Source: Glandiceps talaboti
Taxonomy: Eukaryota; Hemichordata; Enteropneusta; Spengelidae
Direction: 5' to 3'
NCBI RefSeq assembly: GCF_964340395.1
Contig: NW_027554304.1
Span: forward strand, 1 to 51,222
Length of the DNA: 51,222 bases
A program made the position numbers and the translations under genes. Positions 1 to 8,487 of the stretch are shown piece after piece. The notes under the pieces are model-generated. The model saw nothing but the letters and a program-made list of their open reading frames with translations, ran no database searches and was not told where the DNA came from. Positions within the stretch are counted from its first letter, which is position 1; the number at the start of each line of letters is the position of its first letter.

Positions 1-556
1 CTTTGCATTTTCCACCTTAGCTACCAACCTGCCCGCCCTAGTCCTCCGGGCCGCAGGGCCCCACTCCGCCCCCTGAGCCGCCCCTATATTCGCCCTGTTT
101 GTGACCCTCCTTTCCATTAACCTTCTAGGCCTTATCCCCCACTCCTTTACCCCAACCAGCCACCTATCCCTAACACTTAGCCTAGCCCTCCCACTCTGAC
201 TTGGTGCCACAATCCTTGGCTTCCGCCGCAACTTCAACTACCGCCTCAGCCACCTAGTCCCCCAAGGGACCCCAGGATTTCTGATCCCCCTAATGGTTTG
301 AATTGAGGCCCTGAGCCTCCTGGCCCAACCCATTGCCCTAGCCCTACGGCTCGCAGCCAACCTAACAGCAGGACACCTCCTTATTTTCCTCCTCTCTGCC
401 ACCGCCTGGCTCCTCACCCCCATAATGCCCGTAACCGGCACCCTCACTAGCGTCGTCCTTGTTCTACTATTCCTCCTAGAGATCGCCGTAGCTTGCATCC
501 AAGCCTACGTCTTTACCGCCCTCACTTCTTTCTACCTACAGCAAAACCTTACCTAA
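1..556 (+). CDS. atp6: ATP synthase subunit a, 5' end cut by the window edge
   Basis: The frame is open from base 2 and ends with a complete TAA at 554-556, two bases before the cob start. The first 44 codons lie outside the window; the missing part is seen in the complete copy at 15302, where the protein is described. Confidence 0.97.
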
Positions 557-558
557 TC

Positions 559-1720
559 ATGACAGGACCCATCCGAAAGACCCACCCCCTCCTCTCCATC
601 GCCAACAGTGCCCTAGTGGACCTCCCCTCTCCCAGCAACCTCTCCGCATGGTGAAACTTCGGCTCCCTCCTTGGCCTTTGCCTAATTATACAAATCCTCA
701 CTGGCTTGTTTCTGGCCATGCACTACACCGCCGACATATCCTTAGCCTTCTCCTCCGTAGCCCACATCTGTCGAGACGTCAACTACGGATGACTCCTCCG
801 CAACACCCACGCCAACGGAGGCTCCATGTTTTTTATCTGCCTTTACCTCCACATAGGCCGCGGCCTATACTATGGCTCCTACGTCAACCAAGAGGCTTGG
901 AACATAGGGATAATCCTCCTCATCGCCACGATGGCCACAGCCTTCCTCGGCTACGTCCTACCCTGAGGCCAAATGTCCTTTTGGGGGGCCACAGTAATAA
1001 CCAATCTGTTCTCCGCCATCCCCTACATAGGCCCGGACCTCGTACAATGATTATGAGGGGGATTCTCCGTAAGCAACGCCACCCTCACTCGATTCTTCGC
1101 CTTCCACTTTCTCCTCCCGTTCGTGATCGCGGCCCTGTCCATACTACATCTCCTATTCCTCCACGAGACGGGCTCAAACAACCCCACCGGCCTCAACTCG
1201 AATGTGGATAAGGTTGCATTCCACACTTACTTCTCCTATAAGGACGTCTTTGGATTCCTCGTACTAATCCTCCTACTCGCCACCCTCGCACTATTCTTCC
1301 CTACCGCCCTCTCAGACCCGGAAAACTTCACCCCCGCCAACCCTCTAGTAACCCCAGTTCACATCCAGCCCGAGTGATACTTCCTCTTCGCCTACGCCAT
1401 CCTACGCTCCATCCCCAACAAGCTTGGGGGAGTCGTGGCACTCTTTGCCTCAATCCTAATACTATTTCTCGTTCCCATCCTTCACACCTCCAAGCACCAA
1501 GGCTCGGCCTTCCGGCCCGCCACCCAAGTCCTAATATGAACCCTCATTGCTAACACCCTACTTCTGACTTGGATCGGAGGCCAGCCCGTAGAAGAACCCT
1601 TCATACAAGTAGGCCAGGCTGCCTCAGCCATTTACTTCGCCATTTTCCTCGTCCTAATCCCTCTCGCCGGGATACTGGAGGACCTCATCCTGTTTAATCC
1701 AAACTCCCCCCCTACCCCCT
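559..1720 (+). CDS. cob: Cytochrome b (complex III)
   Basis: Haem-carrying core subunit of the bc1 complex, passing electrons from ubiquinol to cytochrome c1 across the inner membrane. 387 codons from ATG 559, with TGA as Trp. The four haem ligands are at H84, H98, H183 and H197, one residue on from mammalian numbering, and the PEWYF quinol-site motif is at 271-275. The stop is a bare T at 1720, directly before tRNA-Gly, so it is completed by polyadenylation. The C-terminus runs a few residues past the usual 380. The location is unusual: between atp6 and cox3 rather than after nad6/trnE. Confidence 0.98.
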
Positions 1721-1787
1721 GCCTTATTAGTATAGTCCGTACGGCTGACTTCCAATCAGCAAACCCCACACAGTGTGGGATAAGGCA
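1721..1787 (+). tRNA. trnG: tRNA-Gly (TCC)
   Basis: Acceptor arms GCCTTAT and ATAAGGC pair perfectly. The anticodon loop CTTCCAA gives TCC at 1751-1753. It abuts the bare T stop of cob and lies two bases before cox3. In the usual order it follows cox3; here it precedes it. Confidence 0.96.
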
Positions 1788-1789
1788 CC

Positions 1790-2572
1790 ATGACCCAACA
1801 ACACCCCTACCACCTAGTAGACCAAAGCCCATGACCCCTTACTGGTGCCGCTGGCGCCCTCTTCACCACCGTAGGCCTTGTAGTTTGATTCCATTTCAGT
1901 AACCCCATGCTAGTTCTATTTGGGCTTATAATAATACTTATCACCATGTACCAATGGTGGCGCGACGTGTCCCGGGAAGCTACCTTCCAGGGCCACCACA
2001 CTCTCCCAGTGGGCCTAGGCCTGCGCTGGGGAATGATCCTCTTCATAACCTCGGAAGTTCTATTCTTCTTCGCCTTCTTTTGGGCTTTCTTCCACAGCAG
2101 CCTCGCCCCCACCCCCGAACTAGGTGGACACTGACCCCCAACCGGTATAGAAACCCTTAACCCCTTCCACGTCCCTCTCCTCAACACCGCCGTCCTACTC
2201 GCCTCCGGCGTCACCGTCACCTGAGCCCACCATAGCCTCCTGGCAGGCAATCGCGCAGAGGCCTCTCAGGCCCTTGCCCTAACCGTCACCCTCGGCCTCT
2301 ATTTCACAGCCCTCCAGCTCTTTGAGTACATACAGGCCCCCTTTACCATAGCAGATTCAGCCTACGGCTCCACATTTTTTGTCGCCACAGGCTTCCACGG
2401 ACTCCATGTGATAATAGGCTCCTCATTCCTCTCCGTCTGCCTCCTCCGCCAGATCCGATTTCACTTCTCAAACAACCACCACTTCGGGTTCGAGGCCGCA
2501 GCCTGGTACTGGCATTTCGTCGACGTCGTATGGCTATTCCTATTTGTTTCCATCTACTGATGGGGATCCTAA
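1790..2572 (+). CDS. cox3: Cytochrome c oxidase subunit III
   Basis: Seven-helix core subunit of complex IV that holds no metal centre. 260 codons from ATG 1790 to a complete TAA at 2570-2572, the usual length. It opens [11 protein letters not shown] and contains the conserved YQWWRD block (about residues 53-58), [20 protein letters not shown] near 90 and the [14 protein letters not shown] block near the C-terminus. TGA is read as Trp several times, and ATA falls where other species have Ile. Confidence 0.98.
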
Positions 2573-2579
2573 CCCCCCC

Positions 2580-2648
2580 GCCTTTGTAGTTGAACTACAA
2601 CAGCAGCCTTTCAGACTGCCAGTCCGGGTTAAACCCCCGGCAGACGCT
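2580..2648 (+). tRNA. trnE: tRNA-Glu (TTC), on the plus strand
   Basis: D-arm GTTG/CAAC and T-arm CCGGG/CCCGG are clear. The loop CTTTCAG gives anticodon TTC at 2610-2612. The acceptor GCCTTTG/CAGACGC has one C-C mismatch and the anticodon stem one A-C mismatch. In vertebrates this gene is on the opposite strand next to cob, so it has moved and changed strand. Confidence 0.9.
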
Positions 2649-2658
2649 CGCCCCGGAA

Positions 2659-2723
2659 GCTTCCCCAGCTTACAGCTTCGGTCTTGTAAACCGCAGAGGG
2701 AGGTTGAAATCCTCCCCGAGGCC
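2659..2723 (+). tRNA. trnT: tRNA-Thr (TGT), weak stems
   Basis: The stretch 2678-2690 matches the conserved Thr anticodon arm, with TGT at 2685-2687, and the T-arm GGAGG/CCTCC is perfect. The D-arm is minimal, with a three-base loop. The acceptor GCTTCCC/CCGAGGC fails at its two inner pairs, so the ends are the best fit rather than certain. Confidence 0.85.
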
Positions 2724-2734
2724 AGACAACCCCC

Positions 2735-3085
2735 ATGAACTCCCTCCTCCTCTTCCTCCTCATCGCCACAGCCCTCTCCATTGTTCTCTCCATCGTCGGC
2801 CACCGCCTCCCCACCCGAGACGCAGACCAGGAAAAGCTATCCCCATACGAATGCGGGTTCGACCCGAAGGCAGCCGCTCGCTTGCCCTTTTCCCTCCGAT
2901 TCTTCCTTGTGGCCATCCTCTTTCTACTTTTTGACCTCGAAATCGCCCTACTGCTCCCTCTCCCAACCGCCTTAGCCGCCCGGGACCCGCAGCCGGGCTT
3001 CGCCCTAGCCGCAGCCATCTTGGGAATCCTTACCCTCGGCCTCATCTACGAATGACTCGAAGGCGGCCTTGAATGGGCAGAATAG
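2735..3085 (+). CDS. nad3: NADH dehydrogenase subunit 3
   Basis: Small three-helix subunit of complex I beside the quinone channel. 116 codons from ATG 2735 to TAG 3083-3085, the usual length. The conserved loop SPYECGFDP between helices 1 and 2 carries Cys40, equivalent to the switch cysteine of mammalian ND3, followed by the [21 protein letters not shown] helix around residues 55-75 with its acidic pair. An in-frame TGA at 3053-3055 is Trp. A 43-base spacer with no visible feature separates it from tRNA-Arg. Confidence 0.97.
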
Positions 3086-3128
3086 CCCAACGCCACCCCA
3101 GACAGCGACACAAACCCCAACAACCCCT

Positions 3129-3195
3129 GAGGGTTAGCCTAACGTAAGGCATTTGATTTCGGCTCAAAAGATCCTGGCTCAACCCCAGACCCTCC
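3129..3195 (+). tRNA. trnR: tRNA-Arg (TCG)
   Basis: Acceptor GAGGGTT/GACCCTC, D-stem GCCT/AGGC, anticodon stem TTTGA/TCAAA with loop TTTCGGC giving TCG at 3159-3161, and a short T-stem CTGG/CCAG that competes for one base with the acceptor. It keeps the ancestral nad3-R-nad4L position. Confidence 0.93.
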
Positions 3196-3336
3196 GGGAG
3201 GAGAGAAGTCCGGGAGGGGGGTCTTTCAAAAGACCCCCCTCCCCTCACCCCCCCCCCTCCGGGGGCTAGGACCCTAAAGAAACCTATCTTTTTTATGCTA
3301 ACCCCCCTCAAAAAGGACCAGCCACACAAAAAACCT
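3196..3336. promoter_or_regulatory. Main non-coding region, probable control region
   Basis: 141 bases between tRNA-Arg and the tRNA-like fold, the longest gene-free stretch in the circuit. It holds a 14-bp hairpin (3212-3243), ten C in a row (3248-3257), a CCCCC-TCC-GGGGG mini-hairpin (3253-3265), a T-run (3289-3294) and an A-rich patch near 3310-3333. Hairpins and homopolymers are common at mitochondrial replication and transcription starts, but no promoter or origin motif is recognisable, so the regulatory role is inferred from size and position. Confidence 0.55.
3212..3243. repeat. Perfect 14-bp hairpin with TCAA loop
   Basis: GGGAGGGGGGTCTT at 3212-3225 is exactly complementary to AAGACCCCCCTCCC at 3230-3243, leaving the four-base loop TCAA. 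It is the strongest inverted repeat I see in the unit. One arm is a G-run on a strand that is otherwise G-poor. Confidence 0.9.
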
Positions 3337-3390
3337 TAAGGATCCGGCCTGACTTCGGCTCAGGCACGACTGGTAAGCAGTCACCCTTAC
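3337..3390 (+). other. tRNA-like fold without D-arm, anticodon-like TCG (possible trnR relic)
   Basis: All 22 expected tRNAs are accounted for elsewhere, yet this segment folds like one. Acceptor TAAGGAT (3337-3343) and ACCCTTA (3383-3389) has one A-C mismatch. A 6-bp stem GCCTGA/TCAGGC encloses loop CTTCGGC with TCG at 3355-3357. A 4-bp T-stem GACT/AGTC has a 7-base loop. The unpaired C3390 sits where a discriminator base would and is followed at once by the nad4L ATG. The central part resembles the real tRNA-Arg anticodon arm at 3154-3166. It may be a decayed trnR duplicate, a processing signal for the nad4L transcript, or a working D-armless tRNA. Confidence 0.5.
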
Positions 3391-3684
3391 ATGACACCAC
3401 TCACACTCTCTTTCACCACCTTCTTCCTGGGGAGCCTTGGCCTTGCCCTTAACCGCGCCCACCTCCTCTCTGCCTTACTCTGCCTGGAACTACTGCTCGT
3501 ATCCCTCTTCTCAGGTCTTGCACTTTGGGCTACCAGTATCCTCAGCGGCCCATTTGCCCCCACCACCACGCTCCTTCTCGCCCTATCTGCCTGCGAAGCA
3601 AGCGCTGGACTTGCACTCCTTGTCTCCATCTCACGCACCCACGGAGAAGACTTAATCCGGACCTTAAGCCTACTACAATGCTAA
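3391..3684 (+). CDS. nad4L: NADH dehydrogenase subunit 4L
   Basis: Three-helix proton-channel subunit of complex I. 97 codons from ATG 3391 to TAA 3682-3684, typical length. The conserved LLCLELLLVSLF segment with its membrane glutamate is at about residues 30-41 and the second acidic residue lies in LSACEASAGLALLVSISR. Its last seven bases, ATGCTAA, are also the start of nad4, the overlap found in vertebrates, so both are probably translated from one mRNA. Confidence 0.97.
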   Translation: MTPLTLSFTTFFLGSLGLALNRAHLLSALLCLELLLVSLFSGLALWATSILSGPFAPTTTLLLALSACEASAGLALLVSISRTHGEDLIRTLSLLQC

Positions 3685-5072
3685 CAGTACTCTTTATTTC
3701 TTTAGCCATCGCTATCTCCTCGAAGATCACCCCCCTACAATACTTGTGGCGAAGCCTAATTATCCAATCCTCCATTCTTACCATTATATCACTACCCATC
3801 CTACTAACCAACCACACTGCAAGCCACTGGCACTCTCTCTCATTTGGCATGGCCGTCGACTCACTCTCTGCCCCCCTCATCATCCTCTCCATCTGGTTAC
3901 TACCCCTCACCCTAATCGCCTGCCACCGCCACCTCCAGCGAGAATACCGACATTATCAGCGAACCAACACTATACTCCTCTCCTCCCTCACCTTCATGTT
4001 AGTCGCCACATTTTCAGCCCTAGACATGATGCTGTTCTACATTGCCTTTGAAGCTACCCTCATTCCCACTATCATTTTAATAACACGCTGAGGCCGGCAA
4101 ATGGCACGACTCCGCGCGGGCACTTACTTCCTATTTTATACCCTCTTTGGCTCTATGCCCTTACTGATGAGTATCCTCACCTTTTGGTGCTTCTGCTCCA
4201 CCACCTGCATTCCTACCATTATCCTATTTCACACTCTCGCCGACGACGTCCCGTTCACCATCCTCGTAGTTTGGTGATTTATGTCAATCTTAGCATTCCT
4301 GGCTAAGCTCCCCATCTACGGCACTCATCTCTGGCTCCCAAAGGCACACGTAGAAGCCCCCATCGCAGGCTCCATGGTTCTAGCCGCCATCCTACTAAAG
4401 CTCGGCGGCTACGGTTTGACTCGATTCACCTGTATATTTTGATACCCAGCGGCCCTCACCTCCTCGCCACTCATAACCCTCTGTGTCTGAGGCGCCCTAG
4501 CTACTAGCCTCATCTGCATCCGGCAAACAGATATGAAGGCCCTAATCGCCTACTCTTCCGTTGGCCATATGAGCCTCGTGGCCGCCGGCATCTTTACCCA
4601 AACCCCCTGGGGAGTTCACGGAGCCCTCGTACTCATGATCGCTCACGGCCTAGTTTCCTCTTGCCTGTTTTGTCTGGCCAACCTATCTTACGAGCGAACT
4701 CATACCCGCACCCTCGCCCTAAACCGAGGCTTGAAGCTTCTTATGCCCTTATTAACCGTTTGATGAATATTTACCGCCGCCGCCAACATGGGACTCCCAC
4801 CCCTCCCCAGCCTGATCGGAGAACTTTTCATAGTAACCGCCCTAGTTAGCTGGAACCCCTGAACCGTCCTAATTACAGGAATAAGCGCCGTCTTTAGCGC
4901 CATCTATTCCCTATACCTGCTTCAAACCTCCCAGCACTCAGACCACCCACAGTACTTAAAGAAGATCCCACCAATCTTCACCCTCGAACACCTATGCATT
5001 GCACTACACCTTGTACCTCTTGCCCTAATTACCCTAAAGCCAGAAATCATATGCCTCGTATGGGTTACGTAG
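3678..5072 (+). CDS. nad4: NADH dehydrogenase subunit 4
   Basis: Antiporter-like proton-pumping subunit of complex I. 464 codons from ATG 3678 to TAG 5070-5072. The conserved membrane glutamate is E125 in [12 protein letters not shown], the channel lysine K210 in [18 protein letters not shown], followed by [22 protein letters not shown] and later the [15 protein letters not shown] block. It overlaps nad4L by seven bases. Its last ten bases also form the 5' acceptor of tRNA-His on the same strand, so either the tRNA start or the nad4 end is not quite as drawn. Confidence 0.97.
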
Positions 5073-5131
5073 GTTAAAGAAACCATTAGTCTGTGGCACT
5101 AAAGACGGCGGTTAGACTCCGCCCGCACCCC
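5063..5131 (+). tRNA. trnH: tRNA-His (GTG)
   Basis: D-stem GGTT/AACC, anticodon stem TTAGT/ACTAA with loop CTGTGGC (GTG at 5093-5095) and T-stem GGCGG/CCGCC are all intact. The acceptor GGTTACG/CGCACCC has two mismatches, and its 5' half lies in the end of nad4. Confidence 0.9.
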
Positions 5132-5200
5132 GAAGGTTAATAGGATTAAGGGTAGATTGCTAATCTTACCCTTCCTCGGTTCGACCCCGCGGAACCCTCG
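5132..5200 (+). tRNA. trnS1: tRNA-Ser (GCT, AGY codons)
   Basis: Acceptor GAAGGTT/AACCCTC with one mismatch and a long, bulged anticodon stem around TTGCTAA (GCT at 5159-5161), as usual for this tRNA, which lacks a normal D-arm. It abuts the nad5 start with no tRNA-Leu(CUN) between them, although that gene stands here in the ancestral order. Confidence 0.9.
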
Positions 5201-7107
5201 ATGACACTACACATCCCCACCCTGTTCGCCACCTGCTTCACCTCCGTTATAGTTCTGCTAGCCCTGGGAATTGTAGTCCCCTCTCAACTACAACCAGCAA
5301 GCCTAAACAGCCTCCGACCTATAAACCCCCACCTCCTAATAACCAACCTTGTAAAGATGGCATTCATAGCCAGCACCCCACCCACCATTATAATACTCAC
5401 CAACCATCAAATTATTACCAACACTCAGTGAACCTGATTTTCTCTAGAGACTTTTACACTCTCCCTAACCTTCCGCTACGACATCTACTCTATCGTATTC
5501 TGCTCCGTCGCACTCTTCATAACCTGGTGCATTTTAGAGTTTTCACTATATTACATGACAACGGACCCAAGCATCAACCTATTCTTCCGGTACCTGACAA
5601 TCTTTCTACTCGCCATGATAATCCTTATCTCTGCGGGAAACATGTTTCAGCTGCTAATTGGCTGAGAAGGGGTTGGCTTCATGTCCTTCCTCCTAATAGG
5701 CTGATGATTTACTCGAAGCGACGCCAACACCGCAGCCCTCGCTGCCATTATATACAACCGCGCCGGTGACGTAGGGCTATTCCTCGCTGTTGGGTGACTC
5801 ATCGTAACTACCTCAAACCTATCCATCGACTCCCTCGTTGCCATACTTTACCTCTACCCCTACGCCCCATACCTCTTCTTCCTTGGTTGCTTAATCGCAT
5901 CGGCCGCCAAGTCCGCCCAGTTCGGCTTTCACCCTTGACTCCCCGCCGCAATGGAAGGTCCAACCCCCGTCTCGGCCCTCCTCCACAGCTCCACTATGGT
6001 GGTCGCCGGCGTCTTTCTCCTTATACGAGTCTCCCCCACCATGATACTTGCCTCACTTCAGAACCTAGTCCTATTCCTAGGAGCAATTACCGCCCTGTTT
6101 GCAGCCTCCTGCGCCATCTCCCAAAATGATATAAAGAAGATCATTGCCTACTCCACCACCAGCCAACTCGGCCTCATGGTGTTTGCCATAGGGCTAAACC
6201 TCCCCCTCCTGGCATTCTTCCACATCTGCACCCACGGATTCTTCAAGGCTATGTTGTTTCTTTGCTCAGGCTCCATCATCCACGCCCTCTCCAACGAGCA
6301 AGACCTCCGCAAGATGGGAGGCCTGGCCTTCTCCCTCCCCGTCACAAGCGCCTGCCTCACCCTCGGCAGCGCGGCCCTATTCGGCACCCCCTTCCTGGCC
6401 GGATTCTATTCAAAGGACCTTATTCTTGAAACGGCCGCCGCCTCCCCCACCAACCTTATTGCCTTCCTCCTGGTAATAGTTGCCACAGGATTGACCGCCG
6501 CCTACAGCGCCCGGATAATCTCAGCCGCATTTTCTCAGTCGGGCACCGTCCCCTCTCTCACCCCCGTATCAGAAGAATACCTCACCTTGACAAACCCCTT
6601 AAAGCGCCTGGCACTCGGCGCAGGACTCGCGGGGTGAGCCTTATTCCCTCTCCTCACCAACGAATCTGTAGCACCCGTCCCCTTTCTAATGAAGACTCTA
6701 GCTCTCACCATAACGATCCTTGGCCTCGCCCTCAGTGCCGAGATGGCCTCCCAGAGTTCATCCCCCTTTACCGCCCGAAGCCAAGCCGTAAACCAACCGC
6801 GGAACTTCACCGCTGGCCTATGGTTCTTCTCAGACGTTGTTCACCTTGCCAAGTCCCTCCTGTTCCTTCATACCAGTCAAACCCGCATCACACGGCTCTT
6901 TGACCTTGGATGAGGAGAACGTCTAGGCGCTCAGGGAGCAGGCTCCCTCATGAAGTTCCTATCACAACAAACACGATTTTTCCAATCAGGTATCATAACA
7001 CAATACGTCGTCATCGCCCTAGTCACTACTATCCTAACCTTAGCTATGGCCGACATTTACTACGACTATTCGATAAAGCCACCCGTTTATTTCCACAATC
7101 TTGAATA
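5201..7107 (+). CDS. nad5: NADH dehydrogenase subunit 5 (3' end estimated)
   Basis: Largest antiporter-like subunit of complex I. ATG 5201 follows tRNA-Ser directly. Conserved features include [19 protein letters not shown] with E156, then [20 protein letters not shown] from K237 and the [13 protein letters not shown] block. The frame stays open to TAG 7211-7213, but by then it lies inside conserved 16S sequence and contains AGG AGG (7160-7165) and AAA (7196, 7208), codons not seen elsewhere in this genome. I therefore end it near 7107 with an incomplete TA stop, giving about 635 residues. The true end could be some tens of bases either way. Confidence 0.9.
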
Positions 7108-8487
7108 CTGAACCAACGTCGAACAGCCTGAATGACTCCTCCCAGTAGAGGCGATCGAAAGGAGGCTTCCCGCAAAGTACCTTGAAGGATCGCTGAAAAA
7201 GCCGATGAAATAGTCAAGGAAAATTAAGAAAGAAGGCCTCCGTAACCGTACCTTTTGCATCATGGTCTAGCCACTCCCCCGGCACCACAGCCTCCCCCCG
7301 AAATCGGACGATCTACTCCTGCCCAGCCAAGCTTCCCCGTCTCTGTCGCAATAGAGTGGGGCGAGGTGGGAGTAGCGGTGAAACGCCAATCGCGTCCGAT
7401 GATAGCTGGTTGTCCCCGAAACAAGTAGAAGCTTCACACGCAACCTAGCGATGAAAGGGGCTTAAGGATAAGCCTAACCCCCAAGATAGAAACAACTACA
7501 AACCTAAATAAGGCCAGCAAAAATCCACTCCCTTCAACAGTAGGCCTAGAAGCAGCCACCCAGACCGCGTTAAAGCCCATGAAACCCTTTACCAAAAATA
7601 ATTGCCACAACCGCCAAATTCACCTTAGAGGACTAAAATTTTATAACTAAAGATTCTGCTAGAACTAGTAACTCCCGTCCCCCCCGCCTAAGCATACGAA
7701 CTCTAACCAAGGACGAGCCGCCCCCGCCCACACAAACTTCTAAAAAGTAGCCACTCCACCGTGAACTCCAACTCAGGAGGGACCCCTCTACCATAACTAG
7801 GGAGAAGGAACTCGGCAAACCAAACCCCGCCTGTTTACCAAAAACATCGCCCCCCGGCACCCTAACATGGGGGGTACTGCCTGCCCGGTGAATTTTTCAA
7901 CGGCCGCGGTATTCTGACCGTGCGAAGGTAGCGCAATCACTAGTTCTCTAAATAAGGACCTGTATGAATGGCAACACGAGGGTTTAACTGTCTCCTCCCT
8001 ATATACCTAAACTTCTCTGGCGGTGCAAAAGCCGCCATACCAGCGCCAGACGAGAAGACCCTATCGAGCTTAAGGGCCTAATAGAGTAGACGCAGAAAGA
8101 GTAAACACACCCTTTCACCTACTTCTTTCCCCGCCCTTCGGTTGGGGCAACCACGGAGACAACCCATCCTCCGACCCGACATGTAAAGACATCACGTCTC
8201 GACGGAAAAAATGATCCGGCACCCCAAACAACGAACAAAGTTACCGTAGGGATAACAGCGTAATTCCCCCTAAGAGCCCACATTGACGGGGGAGCTTGCG
8301 ACCTCGATGTTGGATCGGGGAACCCTGACGGTGCAGCCGCTTTCAAAGGTTGGTCTGTTCGACCATTAAAACCCCACGTGATCTGAGTTCAGACCGGCGA
8401 GAGCCAGGTCGGATTCTATCTACGCAAAATACCCCCCTAAGTACGAAAGGACAAGGGTGGTCAGGTCCCCCTTACAGGTAAACCTGC
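7108..8487 (+). rRNA. rrnL: 16S (large subunit) ribosomal RNA
   Basis: Conserved stretches in order: AGTAGAGGCGATCGAAA near 7144, the CCTTTTGCATCATGGTCTAG block at about 7251, the CGGTATTCTGACCGTGCGAA block near 7906, ACGAGAAGACCCTAT at about 8050, GTTACCGTAGGGATAACAGC near 8239, TGTTCGACCATTAAA near 8357 and GTACGAAAGGAC near 8441 (sarcin-ricin side). The 3' end is set by tRNA-Leu; the 5' end is estimated from the distance to the first landmark. It lies between nad5 and nad6, not between tRNA-Val and tRNA-Leu(UUR) as in most deuterostomes. Confidence 0.95.

Noticed and set aside
648-1211. 187-codon plus-strand frame overlapping cob
   Set aside because: It is the +2 shadow of cob; the cob frame carries the haem ligands and PEWYF motif.
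3086-3128. Small gene or signal in the 43-base nad3 to tRNA-Arg spacer
   Set aside because: C/A-rich sequence without a frame, fold or repeat that I can support.
3337-3390. Missing tRNA-Leu(UUR) from TAA in the loop at 3372-3378
   Set aside because: Loop GGTAAGC lacks the usual T before the anticodon, and a proper tRNA-Leu(UUR) exists at 10069-10140; it is better read as a T-arm.
7633-8346. Two minus-strand frames of 75 codons within 16S
   Set aside because: Antisense to conserved 16S segments; no recognisable protein and no support beyond openness.
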